From Rallus limicola (lineage: Eukaryota; Chordata; Aves; Gruiformes; Rallidae), in assembly GCA_022605955.1 (NCBI GenBank), contig JAKCOZ010000008.1, positions 7,752,001 to 7,816,000 on the forward strand: a DNA stretch of 64,000 nt, read 5' to 3'. Of the stretch, positions 21,101 to 28,348 are shown piece by piece. The translations under genes and the position numbers were made by a program. Position 1 is the first letter of the stretch, and each line of letters begins with the position of its first letter. The notes beneath the pieces were generated by a model. It saw only the letters and a program-made list of their open reading frames with translations, made no database searches and had not been told where the DNA came from.

Positions 21101-22391
21101 AGCTGGAAGCAGAAGTGGATGTGCTGTGTGAAACTTGGGGGACATGATGTTGCAGGAAGGATGCAAGGGTGTGTGTGAGCACAGGGGACAGTGGGCTGGA
21201 GCAGCAGACAGTATGAGTAGGATAAGTGGTTGCAGCAAAGATTGTAATGGGTTCTGATCCTGTGCTTTCACAGGTACCTTGTGTGGCTTGGAGCAAGTGA
21301 ATTAACCTCTCTGTCCAACAGTTCCCCCTCTTTAAAATAACAGTGATGGTGTGGCTTAGGTATCAGGATGTGCAGACTGGCCTGAGAGCAATCCAGAGAT
21401 CTGAATGTCTCGATTTATTTGCTTTTAGAGGGAAATTATTTGATTGACAGTCAAATCCTGCACAACTTTAAAACAGTGCTGCATATTATGAGCTCTCTGA
21501 CAAAACAGTGCTTGCTGTATTGTGATTATTGCAGCATTGATTGAAAATAATTTGCTGTAAAAATGCTGGTGGGTCTGACTCAGCACCACTTTTTGCATTT
21601 CATGACACTTTGCTTGTCAGAACATGGGGATTTAGGATAGTTTGTCTAACTAAAGAGCGACCTTTTTCTCCACAGTGATACAGTGTTGGATGGTGCTTTT
21701 CCTGAGTGAGCAGTTTTATAACCCTAAGGTTCATTCTTTTTGAAGTTTTAGATGCTTTATTAAAAAATGAAAATACTATTCTATATTAAACACCTCTGGG
21801 TATTGATTTTTACTTGCTGAAAGCTTCCCTTTTTGTTTGGCTTTGTAAAGAGGGGAACAAAAATATTCACAATGAAGTCCCAAAGACTGGAACTGGAAGG
21901 TTCTTTGTTGTTACCCATGGGGTGGTGTTTCACTAGATGACTGAGCATACATTGTTCCTCTACAGAAGTTTCAGCATTTTACCCTTGAGGCAAATCAGTT
22001 TTTAATGCAGATGTTCTTGTTCTGGCCACTACAGCATATGCTCCTTCATAGATAGATTAGCTTTCCTAACTGGCCCAGCCCAGAGTGCATGTTCTTTTCA
22101 CAGTTTCACTCCTCCTCCAGTTCTGCATAGGTTATGGGACGCTCTCTGCGTTGGTTAGACAACTGAGAGAAATTATGTGTGTCTTTTTGTCCTTTGCTCT
22201 CTGTCAGCATTCCCAAGTAGCTCCCCTGGGGATTGTAAATACAAATGACTTTTAAAACTTCTTGCAGAGACCTGCACAACCATCCAGATGGACATCTTGA
22301 ATCCCAAAATGAGGAGCTCAGAAAGAAGATTCAAAGACATATGGAGAAAATGAAGCTGAAAGCACTTAATAAAACCCTAATTCTGGGATAA
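1..22391 (+). CDS. CFAP221: CFAP221 (PCDP1), 24 exons, 5' end outside window
   Basis: Cilia- and flagella-associated protein 221. In the algal orthologue FAP221 this is a calmodulin-binding component of the C1d projection of the ciliary central pair, with FAP54, FAP46 and FAP74; loss of the mouse gene causes a primary ciliary dyskinesia phenotype (family knowledge). Seen here: exons 1-122, 1141-1241, 1781-1867, 1973-2068, 2571-2671, 5074-5177, 7776-7935, 8420-8543, 8631-8742, 8956-9064, 9615-9702, 11412-11501, 12801-12896, 14345-14435, 15329-15456, 15889-15969, 16670-16777, 16924-17100, 18072-18230, 18735-18829, 19965-20054, 20253-20372, 21676-21705 and 22268-22391 join without a stop into 863 codons plus TAA, all with GT..AG introns. 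Human CFAP221 is about 840 residues. The first half carries beta-rich PapD/MSP-like segments; the middle is helical and basic. No frameshift or premature stop was seen, so the gene looks functional. The start codon lies upstream of the window. Exon edges are hand-placed by phase and similarity. Confidence 0.93.
513..1107 (+). mobile_element. CR1 LINE, 5'-truncated, sense orientation
   Basis: About 500 bases still read as the C-terminal end of the CR1 ORF2 reverse-transcriptase protein (motifs [35 protein letters not shown]) with a stop at 1017-1019. The short 3' UTR ends in the CR1 tail with repeated TTCTGTGATTCTGTGATTC. The long intact reading frame suggests a fairly young copy. It sits in CFAP221 intron 1, ending only about 34 bases before the next acceptor. 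The exact 5' edge is uncertain. Confidence 0.93.
1141..1241 (+). CDS. CFAP221: CFAP221 exon 2
   Basis: Acceptor TCTCTGTAG before 1141, donor GTGAGT at 1242. The exon encodes a segment with [16 protein letters not shown], matching human IHFGGYQVEKQHQQIL, the start of the beta-rich N-terminal domain. It completes the codon split with exon 1 and ends in phase 0. Confidence 0.93.
1781..1867 (+). CDS. CFAP221: CFAP221 exon 3
   Basis: 29 codons in phase 0 after a long pyrimidine tract and TTTTACAG; donor GTGAGT at 1868. Contains [14 protein letters not shown], matching human HILPPQTKYFEINY. Confidence 0.94.
1973..2068 (+). CDS. CFAP221: CFAP221 exon 4
   Basis: 32 codons, phase 0, acceptor TTTTCTAG, donor GTGAGG. 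Contains [13 protein letters not shown] and [15 protein letters not shown], one of the most conserved stretches of the family and diagnostic for CFAP221. Confidence 0.96.
2571..2671 (+). CDS. CFAP221: CFAP221 exon 5
   Basis: Acceptor TTTTTCAG, donor GTGAGT at 2672, ends two bases into a codon. Encodes [13 protein letters not shown] and [10 protein letters not shown], close to human GDDTLLVPIHAYP and [10 protein letters not shown]. Confidence 0.95.
2672..5073 (+). other. CFAP221 intron 5
   Basis: 2.4 kb of AT-rich intron. Apart from the 29-bp tandem duplication near 4135, I see no exon-like or repeat structure. Short open frames here have no recognisable similarity and lack matching splice sites. 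Confidence 0.7.
4135..4192. repeat. 29-bp perfect tandem duplication
   Basis: The unit starting CAAGATGTAAAACAAATTGC occurs at 4135-4163 and again, identically, at 4164-4192. Two identical copies point to a recent duplication within CFAP221 intron 5, possibly polymorphic or an assembly artefact. Confidence 0.95.
5074..5177 (+). CDS. CFAP221: CFAP221 exon 6
   Basis: Acceptor TTTTTTCAG, donor GTAGAT. Encodes [15 protein letters not shown] and a final PTSG shared with exon 7, matching human [15 protein letters not shown]. The first base completes a serine codon begun in exon 5. Confidence 0.95.
5178..7775 (+). other. CFAP221 intron 6
   Basis: 2.6-kb intron. It contains the CR1 copy at about 5895-6354. 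Nothing gene-like was recognised in the remainder, including the GC-richer 5240-5890 part just upstream of the CR1. Confidence 0.7.
5895..6354 (+). mobile_element. CR1 LINE fragment, sense
   Basis: Decayed CR1 3' region. Blocks corresponding to GCTGAGGGAGCTGGGCCTCT and the CR1 3' end (GGTTGGACTAGATGATCTTT ... CTTCCAAC ... TTCTGTGATTCTGTGATT) are in order. The reading frame is broken by indels and stops, so this copy is older than the one at 513-1107. Confidence 0.9.
7776..7935 (+). CDS. CFAP221: CFAP221 exon 7
   Basis: Acceptor AATCACAG, donor GTATGT. Encodes [28 protein letters not shown] and CVFTG, aligned along its length with human GIIPANGKMTVTIKFTP. This closes the second beta-rich (PapD/MSP-like) segment of the N-terminal half. 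Confidence 0.96.
8420..8543 (+). CDS. CFAP221: CFAP221 exon 8
   Basis: Acceptor ACCTCTAG, donor GTGTGA. A lysine-, arginine- and glutamine-rich linker ([16 protein letters not shown]) poorly conserved with human but at the same place and of similar length. It ends in phase 0 with KLK before the conserved exon 9. Confidence 0.88.
8631..8742 (+). CDS. CFAP221: CFAP221 exon 9
   Basis: Acceptor TCTCATAG, donor GTAATA. Encodes [19 protein letters not shown] and [14 protein letters not shown], nearly identical to human CFAP221. Confidence 0.97.
8956..9064 (+). CDS. CFAP221: CFAP221 exon 10
   Basis: Acceptor TTCCTGCAG, donor GTAAGT. Encodes [10 protein letters not shown] and a charged helix, corresponding to human KTRQMKEALF. 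It ends in LKW with the tryptophan codon split into exon 11. Confidence 0.94.
9615..9702 (+). CDS. CFAP221: CFAP221 exon 11
   Basis: Acceptor CAATGCAG, donor GTCAGT. Encodes QVHKGKDP and a charged helix ending RENERYK, matching human WQVHLGKDP and CAKYK. Confidence 0.93.
9703..11411 (+). other. CFAP221 intron 11
   Basis: 1.7-kb intron. No mobile element or exon recognised. Confidence 0.65.
11412..11501 (+). CDS. CFAP221: CFAP221 exon 12
   Basis: 30 codons in phase 0. Encodes [14 protein letters not shown], matching human LDRGDPILDEEFQR. The acceptor is weak (a short pyrimidine tract, AAATTAG) and the donor is GTTTGT, so the exon was identified mainly by similarity and phase. Confidence 0.88.
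11502..12800 (+). other. CFAP221 intron 12
   Basis: 1.3-kb intron. No repeat or conserved exon recognised. Confidence 0.65.
12801..12896 (+). CDS. CFAP221: CFAP221 exon 13
   Basis: Acceptor ACCATGCAG, donor GTAATG, 32 codons. Encodes HPTFDLL and RKFQQAAYK, matching human HPTFDPL and KRFQQAARK. An ATG-started frame runs in from the intron upstream, but the phase and the acceptor place the exon start at 12801. Confidence 0.94.
13185..13642 (+). mobile_element. Old CR1 LINE fragment, sense
   Basis: Strongly diverged CR1 sequence in CFAP221 intron 13: TTTTAGGGCCTCTAGTAAAA resembles the ORF2 block GTTTTGGGCCCCTCACTACA. Later blocks include CTTTTTCACCATGAGGACAG and the CR1-like end CCAGACTGGATAAAGCCCTG. 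Both edges are approximate. Confidence 0.75.
14345..14435 (+). CDS. CFAP221: CFAP221 exon 14
   Basis: Acceptor TTCTCTCAG, donor GTAAGG. Encodes [16 protein letters not shown], replacing human VMIQGRLFNMLSAVRE. The IQ followed by basic and bulky hydrophobic residues forms a plausible calmodulin-binding helix, in line with the calmodulin binding known for FAP221; that this helix is the site is my inference. Confidence 0.9.
14690..14852 (+). mobile_element. CR1 3'-end fragment, sense
   Basis: The last ~160 bases of a CR1 element in intron 14: a block resembling TTCAAGGTCAGGTT, then GGTTGGGCTAGATGATCTTT and CCCTTCCAACCCAAATCATT followed by CTGTGGTTCT. Confidence 0.88.
14982..15040 (-). mobile_element. 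Short CR1 3'-end fragment, antisense
   Basis: ATCACAGATTCATAGAATAT followed by GAGTTGGAACGAG is the reverse complement of the CR1 3' tail. Only about 60 bases remain. Confidence 0.7.
15329..15456 (+). CDS. CFAP221: CFAP221 exon 15
   Basis: Acceptor TTATGACAG, donor GTAGGT. Serine-rich, encoding [14 protein letters not shown], which parallels human VSPKEVLPFAFPDC. Ends in phase 0. Confidence 0.9.
15889..15969 (+). CDS. CFAP221: CFAP221 exon 16
   Basis: 27 codons after CTTTCAG; donor GTGAGT. Encodes [17 protein letters not shown], matching human [17 protein letters not shown]. Confidence 0.95.
16670..16777 (+). CDS. CFAP221: CFAP221 exon 17
   Basis: 36 codons after TCTCCTTAG; donor GTAACA. 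Encodes [13 protein letters not shown] and [17 protein letters not shown], matching human VPQLYKIKRYQPF and TSYRPQKLARALKQGAE. Confidence 0.94.
16924..17100 (+). CDS. CFAP221: CFAP221 exon 18
   Basis: 59 codons after TTTTTCAAG; donor GTAAGT. Begins [10 protein letters not shown], and ends in CDPLRIF where human has YDPLYVF. The middle is variable and proline-rich. Confidence 0.9.
17101..18071 (+). other. CFAP221 intron 18
   Basis: About 970 bases; the 3' part carries a CR1 tail fragment at 17905-17982. The rest is unremarkable and GC-richer than neighbouring introns. Confidence 0.65.
17905..17982 (+). mobile_element. CR1 3'-end fragment, sense
   Basis: GGGTTGGACTAGATCATCTC and AGATCCCTTCCAACCCCTAC followed by AATTCTGTTATTCTGTG is a typical CR1 3' terminus of about 75 bases. 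Confidence 0.88.
18072..18230 (+). CDS. CFAP221: CFAP221 exon 19
   Basis: 53 codons after GTTTTTTAG; donor GTATGG. Encodes [20 protein letters not shown] and [13 protein letters not shown], nearly matching human YAETLIDYHLCSHPKYKFTK and [13 protein letters not shown]. Confidence 0.97.
18268..18372 (-). mobile_element. CR1 3'-end fragment, antisense
   Basis: ACAGAACCATAGAATGTGTT, then GGCTTGGAAGGGAATGTCAT and CTAGTCCAATCCCCTTGCAG, is the reverse complement of a CR1 3' end, in CFAP221 intron 19. Confidence 0.85.
18735..18829 (+). CDS. CFAP221: CFAP221 exon 20
   Basis: Acceptor CATTTCAG, donor GTAAGA at 18830. Encodes [12 protein letters not shown], matching human DIIPGIMHWKSF, then a serine/proline-rich stretch. 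A second, almost identical donor lies 19 bases downstream at 18849; using it would shift the frame, so 18829 is preferred. Confidence 0.9.
18869..19451 (+). mobile_element. Solo LTR of an endogenous retrovirus with 5-bp target-site duplication
   Basis: 583-bp element bounded by TGTCCTGGTTTC and GAAACCACGACA, which are near-perfect inverted termini with the canonical TG..CA ends. The flanks are identical 5-mers AATAC at 18864-18868 and 19452-19456. A 5-bp duplication fits ERVL-type integration (family knowledge), and a TATA-like GATAAAGG near 19059 suggests sense orientation. No internal retroviral genes are present, so this is a recombined solo LTR in CFAP221 intron 20, starting 39 bases after the exon 20 donor. 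Confidence 0.93.
19965..20054 (+). CDS. CFAP221: CFAP221 exon 21
   Basis: Acceptor CCATCACAG, donor GTAAGT. Encodes [20 protein letters not shown], matching human LPIDVPAILDALPEEDRLET. Its first base completes an arginine codon from exon 20, and its last two bases start a tyrosine codon finished in exon 22. Confidence 0.93.
20253..20372 (+). CDS. CFAP221: CFAP221 exon 22
   Basis: Acceptor AATTTTTAG, donor GTAGGT. Encodes [15 protein letters not shown], matching human VEVMLTPEMIKVEFP, then a glutamate/lysine-rich tail. Confidence 0.95.
20373..21675 (+). other. CFAP221 intron 22
   Basis: 1.3 kb with no recognised repeat or exon. Short open frames on the minus strand (around 20785-21296) show no recognisable domain. 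Confidence 0.65.
21676..21705 (+). CDS. CFAP221: CFAP221 30-nt microexon (probable)
   Basis: TTCTCCACAG precedes 21676 and GTGAGC follows 21705. Joined to exon 22 it reads [11 protein letters not shown] and remains in frame with the last exon. Skipping it also keeps the frame, because its length is a multiple of three. If the donor is not used, the frame stops at the TGA formed across the donor. The human C-terminus is poorly conserved here, so this exon rests on splice sites and phase only. Confidence 0.6.
22268..22391 (+). CDS. CFAP221: CFAP221 last coding exon
   Basis: Acceptor CTTCTTGCAG. Encodes a charged helix and ends [12 protein letters not shown] followed by TAA at 22389-22391, recalling the human end RGKALNTYLILE. 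Confidence 0.93.
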
Positions 22392-22719
22392 GAGCAGTTT
22401 TACAAAGTCCATGGTCTGGCACTGCTTATCCTGTGAATGAGTGAGGCCTCTTGTGTCCCAGCTACATATACTTATGTTCTGTGAGGTCAGCAACTTGCTC
22501 TGCAAAGAGAATCACCAGTAATGCCCCATCTGTCAAGGACACTCACTGTGACTATTACCCCAAACTGCAATTGCTCTTCTGGGAATCTACAGCTATGAAC
22601 CTGTTTGTTTTGTCCTGGTGGGAAGGACCAGAAAAAACACAGTGCTACCATGTAAATAGAAAAACCACAATACAACCATGTAAATAGTTTGGTAATTAAT
22701 TTACAGCCCACTGTTTTCA

Positions 22720-22725
22720 AATAAA
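22720..22725 (+). terminator. CFAP221: CFAP221 polyadenylation signal
   Basis: Canonical AATAAA about 330 bases after the TAA. A TTTTGGTTTTTTTTT-type T/GT-rich stretch at 22759-22773 could serve as the downstream element. Cleavage would fall around 22735-22755. Confidence 0.8.
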
Positions 22726-24006
22726 ATCTGAAAAGTTCTCATGGCCAAATTCTTCTGATTTTGGTTTTTTTTTCAATTATGATGCGTCCCTAAACTTTGA
22801 TGGGCAGGTCACCAAGTCTCAGGCTTGACTGTTAAATTGTAGACTTGATGTTTTTAATTAAAGGGAAAGTTTCACCACAGTTATTGTCCACAAAGATAAT
22901 GTCTAAGCAGATTTCATTAGCTCTTCAGAGGTTTAATGCAATGTATGGCTCTCCTGGCAAAAGGGTGCATGGATTTGGGTGATGAACTCCCTCCTGAGCC
23001 TCACGACAGACCTGTAGTCCCCAGGTGTATTCCCTAGGAAAGGAGATTTCTCATCATACCACCTTTCAGCTGAGATGTCTTCTACTGTCCAGTGGGCAAG
23101 CTGGAGGTCAGACAAAATTGTTTTTATCCATAGTGAGTTGATGGCTCATTTTGAAGAGTTGTCCAAGCTATTTGTGCTAAAAAGCAAGTATCTTCTAGGC
23201 ATGGAAAATGCAACACTGAATACTACGTTCCTAGGAACCATACTTCTTTCTGGACATACTTAAAACCCCTAAGAAAAGAGGTTTATTCCAGAGACAGATC
23301 AGTATAGACACATGTAAAAAACTCAGGGAGATAGAAAATGGGAAAGTAGGAAGAAAATGAAGCCCCAGGATAGCCTGATTATACTAGCTACACGCTCTCT
23401 CTGCTTACTTCCAAGAAATACAAAGCTGTTAAGTTTCTGCTGTCTGATCAGCAAGGGATAGTTCAGAATGCAGGTCTGGATATCTGCAGAGTTTCTCTGA
23501 CTACAAACAACTGCTTAAATATGTACACATTGCTGCTTTCTTCTGCAAGTCCCAAGGAGGGCAACCGAACCTTTAAGAGGCACACTACGACTTCAGCCTG
23601 TTCCTTCACGTGGCTGCCACAAAAAGATTCTCACAGTTCAGTGTGAAAGGATTCACAGTTCATAATTCACATTTTAGGTTAAATCAAGCATAGACCATTC
23701 TCAAGAACTGTTATCCCTCAGTTCAAGGTCTAGTAAAGGTGGACTAAGTGTTCAGAAACAATGGGGATTAACCAGAATTGATCTCTTTTGGGTTTTGTTG
23801 GGTTGGGTTGGTATCCTCTTTTCCACCCTTCTCCTCCAGAATTTCTTGGTCATCCCAATGTAAATTAGTCCTGCTTTTCCATTCTCCAGTGGTAGACACC
23901 AGCCTTCAAAGAAACAAACCTCCTTTCTAGCTAAGTGATCCTCCTTTCTGTGTTTTAAGGCTTTTCAGTGTGCAGAGAACGCAAGAAAAAGCTCTTACCT
24001 TGCTAT

Positions 24007-24112
24007 AAATTGTCCCTAAAATGCAAAGAGGCTGTTTTAACAGCTAGTAAAGCACACACAAATTGTTCCTAAAATGCAAAGAGGCTGTTTTAACAGCTAG
24101 TAAAGCACACAC
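24007..24112. repeat. 53-bp tandem duplication
   Basis: Copies at 24007-24059 and 24060-24112 differ at one base (GTCCC versus GTTCC near the start of the unit). The unit contains ATGCAAAGAGGCTGTTTTAA. This is a recent local duplication in intergenic DNA. Confidence 0.95.
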
Positions 24113-26766
24113 CTCTCTGCATTATTATATCCCTCCAGGATACCTCATGATATGAAGTTGACTCTTAAAGTGGTAAGCTACCAGAGGCAATCCAGCTGTA
24201 TCTAACAACATGAAATTTGGCTAAATAATTAGAAGTCTTGTATTTTCATATATGAAGCCACCTGAGTATTCTTCTGGTTGACTATAGAACACTTTCAGAA
24301 GTAAGATCTAAACTATGAGAATGATGAGCTGCAGTTGGTGGCTATTCACAGTTCTATGCTTGTTCAGTGTGTTATGAAAAGAACTGAGGTATTGCAGAAA
24401 GCAAATTGGAAGAAAAAGGGATGATGTCATGGAAATTGGGCTTTTGGCATAACATTACCCAGTGCACAGGGATATTTCTGAGAGTTGTTTTTATCCAGAT
24501 TATCATTTATAATGTACTGAACCAGAGCATAAATTTGGGAGTGCTTTTATGTAGAAAAGGCAAATATAGAAATATCCTCATCTCTAACAGACAGCTAATA
24601 CCTGTTAACAAATGCTTTGTAGCATGTTAACAGATGCTTTGTAGGGTGTTTTAAGGATCAGCCAGGAGGATTCCAAGGTAATTGTGTGAAAAGGCAACGT
24701 TTAACATCAGTGCTCTTTAAAACAGCATCAGTGCAAACTTCTGCCTGAAGGCTGTGTTGTTATGAACTGTGGAAAGCAGTGTATTAAGGCATCTTTAATC
24801 TGCTTCTTTACCCCTCTACTAAATGTGCATATCCCACTCTTTTGAGGGAAGTGTAGCATCCAATTGGAGATGAATCCTGTGAATCTGCAGATCGAGTTTA
24901 TGTACAGATTGCAAACTAGGCTCAATTAATATGTTATCAGTGGCCATATTTCCATGCATTCTAATGTTAATTTGTGGATTAACTTATTTTGGGAATCAGA
25001 GGGCTGCATTCTTACTGATTTCAGCAGGAAAGTAAGAATGTGTAAATTGATATGCAGGATGTGACAAGTTTATTTCCAGTCAGTGCAAATAAAATTGCTG
25101 CTGCTTCCCTTGTTTGGAAAGGATTAATTGGATGCAAGAGTCTTACCAATTAGGATATATCCATCTTCCCTGAAAAAGCCTGTCTTATTAGCAAGGTTAA
25201 TTAGCACAAAGTCACACTGCAGCTTTTCTCCCTTTTATTAGATAAGAAATGAGCATTAACCTCAAAATCAAATAAAAGGTGTATTTTAAAAATGAAGAAA
25301 ATGATGATGTTTTTATATGGAAATGATCCGTGGGCTTAAGTGCTCAGTAACTGGGTTATTAATCTCACTTACCCATCAAGGTCTTTACAATGTAAATTTA
25401 TTACATTTTATAAGAAGGCTGGGAGAAAAACAGCACCGTGTGTCTGATGGAAAGAAGTGGGTGAAATCAGTATTTTCAACTTCTGAGAACAGCTTCATGA
25501 AGCCCAAACTGAAGAACCCTTGTTACCTTTGGATTTCAGTTATTCCAAACTCCAGCTGGAGTTTTCCTTGTGGCCTGGGCATTTATTTCTTCTCTCTCTT
25601 GCACAGGTTTCCTGGTGTCTAATGAGAGCTAATGCTCACTCCTTTGCATGCACTGTGAAGGCTTCTCTGCAGCTCTTTAATCATGGAGGATTTTAACTCT
25701 TGCAGAGACCTTCTCTGCTCCTTCAGTGTGGTTGGAGCTAGCCAGCAGGTTTAGAGTTTGTCAGGTGAGATAGACAGGAACAGTGTAGTTTCCTTAGAAA
25801 GCTGGATAAAAGCAGAGAACAAGGACTTCTCTGTGTGCTAGTGGGGGCAAATTTCTTTCTGGATGTAAAGTGAAATGCTGCTCTGCAACCAGCAAGTGCC
25901 TAATTCCTACAGATCCAGGAGAAACACCAAAGCGGTGACATGCTGAAAACCAGAGTGACCTCTGAAAACCAGAGCTGTTGCTGATGGATGTACCTAGATT
26001 TTGCATAGAAGTTATTTTAAAGTATAATTGGTCTAAAAATTGTTTTCCCTCCTGTTTTCTGCTTCCCCTGCTGTCAGCATGCACCCCGAGTGCCAACGCT
26101 GGTTGCTTTGAGTGAGTCCCCGTCAAGTGGTTGTGGCTAGCAGCACACAGTAATAAAACAGCCTTCTCCAAACCTTTGGGTTTATTTTTTCTGAAATGTA
26201 AAAATCCTTCAGAGAGGACTTTTAAAGCAGCGAGCAGTGTCTACAGCTGTTTGGGCTGGTGGCACAGGGGTTGGCTCTTCTAGCCTGAGCAAGCTCTTTG
26301 ACCTCCTCCAGCTCTGTCTGCGGCCCAAGGGTGGTCAGTGGTAGCTGCTTTGATACAGAGCTTGGAAAGCCACCAGGAACACAGTGCTAGTCACACACAG
26401 TTCTTCTCTAGGCCTTGTGGTGCATGGTATTGTCAGTAGCAGGGTCTCAGTGTGTGTTCAGAAAAGACCTCCTGCCGTTCCCAGGAACCAGTCCCATTCA
26501 TACCGCTCCTCGCAGGCCGAAGGGATCGCTCAAAACCATCTTGTGATTCTTCATTTTTATGCACATTTCAAGTAGCACACGTCATTTCCACAAAGCTGGA
26601 ATTCATCAGAAGCCTCCTGTAAATACTGCTGGACCAAGCCATCCTTTCACTTGCTGTGTCTCTAAGATGTTCTCTGTGTTCTCTAAGAAAGCTGAATTCA
26701 CCGAATCCAAAACCAGCGGAATATCACAAGAGGAACTTCAACCACAAAACAAATGTCACATGATGT

Positions 26767-26815
26767 GGGGAAAGAAAAAAAAAAAAAAAGAAAAAAGGAA
26801 AAAAAGCAAAGCCAG
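26767..26815 (+). repeat. A-rich low-complexity run
   Basis: About 45 bases of nearly pure A with scattered G. It does not follow a recognisable retrocopy, so I treat it as simple sequence rather than a poly(A) tail. Confidence 0.75.
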
Positions 26816-27418
26816 ACACATCTGATAGTTCTATCTTGTGCCACTTAACACCTGCAGAAACTAATTGGTCGTGTGGGACTTCTCAGATTATGTCTGTATG
26901 ACCGCAGCGGGGACTCGAAAATTAAATCAAGCAGCTGCTGAAAAACTCCAGGTAATTTCAGATCACCTGCAGGAAGTATTTTTCCAAAGCACTGGTACAT
27001 CAGAAAAACATCTTCTGATGAGCTGCTCGCTTGTGCCAGGGACTGTTTCGTTCCAGCACACTCATGTCGTACAGTCCAAAGGTTAAACTGTGTGTAAGTG
27101 GGTGAGGGCTCTCCGGGGTGAAGAGCAATAGCAAGTCCTTCTGTCTTTACAGAAATAAAATTTCCAGGAGCCAATCCTACTGTTAATTGAGCACATTTTT
27201 TAAATGGTTACAATTCTTCCTGCTGTTAGAAGGCCTGTCTAACCACTTTGGTTGGGTTCTATGAGTTTTTAATTGCACAAGGGACTGAGTTAACAGTGCA
27301 CTATTTTTAATCAGTTTACTTTATCTGACTTCAGAATTCTGAACCAAATTATACCTCCATCACCAACTAATTACTGGTTCATAATCATTTCACAGTGTGG
27401 AGTCTCTGGTAATCCAAT

Positions 27419-28348
27419 ATGCATTGCCTACGAATCAACAATGCACTTTGTCCCCTCGGGGACATTGGTCAAATGTATTGTTGGCTGAGTTTCAGAGCAC
27501 CAGATGAAGAAACCAAGGCTTATTTCCCTGGAGTTTGGATTTGCATGATTAGTTCTCTGTATGTTACCCTGAAAATGGACATCCAGTATCAAGAGAGATT
27601 TGTTTTCAAACAATTCTCTCTTTGCTTCCCTGTCTCTGAAGCACCTTGCTCTGCAGGGAGCATCATGTGTCAGCAAACTCACTGCTTCGGTAGCACAGCA
27701 GGCACAGATGTCCCTGCGAAGGCACGCTCAGCAGTCAGGGACTGTATGTTGGTACAGGAAAGCCAGGTACAGCTTAGGATGCTGGAAGGTGGTGTTGTTG
27801 CACGGTGTTCACTACCGCCAAAGCTAGTAGCTGAAAAGCTTCTGATTCCTCTTGTAGCTAGCAGAACAGGGAACCTCAAATTTCTGAAGTTTGGCTCTTT
27901 CCTGCTAATAACCCCTCCGTGTCAGTGCCAAGATTTTGTCCACCTGCTGCCAGAACGCAGTGTAAGCTGTAGTAGCCGTTTGGTAACACCACAGAACAGC
28001 CAAAAAAGGCATAAAGCAGCTGTCTGCTGCGACAGCAATACCCACCTTGGCCACACGTTTATCCCTTCTGCGAGCACCTCTCCAGCTGCTTTGTATGCTC
28101 TCTTCCTTAACGGATCCTTCCTCCTGGAAGGTGCTCAAGATCCTACTGATGAGGTTCTTTCAAATCTGCCCTCCAGAGACACAGTGCTGGGGTCCTGGCC
28201 CAGTGAGGGTTTCCTGTCCACAGCCTTCCCTTTTAATTGTTGCCACTGGAAATACTGGGTTATGGAACCGGGGGGATTCCAGTGCCATCTGCAGTGCATC
28301 ATCCATCACTTTGGTATCCTCACACTCTTCCTTGTGAAAAGCAAGTGA
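27419..28348 (+). other. Unexplained 309-codon open frame
   Basis: ATG at 27419, stop at 28346-28348. The product would be rich in Cys, Ser, His and Trp, with no domain, signal peptide or membrane pattern I recognise, and no clear splice structure or promoter. Shorter open frames overlap it on the minus strand, so it may simply be stop-poor sequence, an exon of a non-coding RNA, or a decayed pseudogene. I do not claim a protein. Confidence 0.15.

Noticed and set aside
26767..26815. A-run as poly(A) tail of a processed pseudogene
   Set aside because: No coding remnant or target-site duplication could be recognised upstream, and the run has internal G bases.
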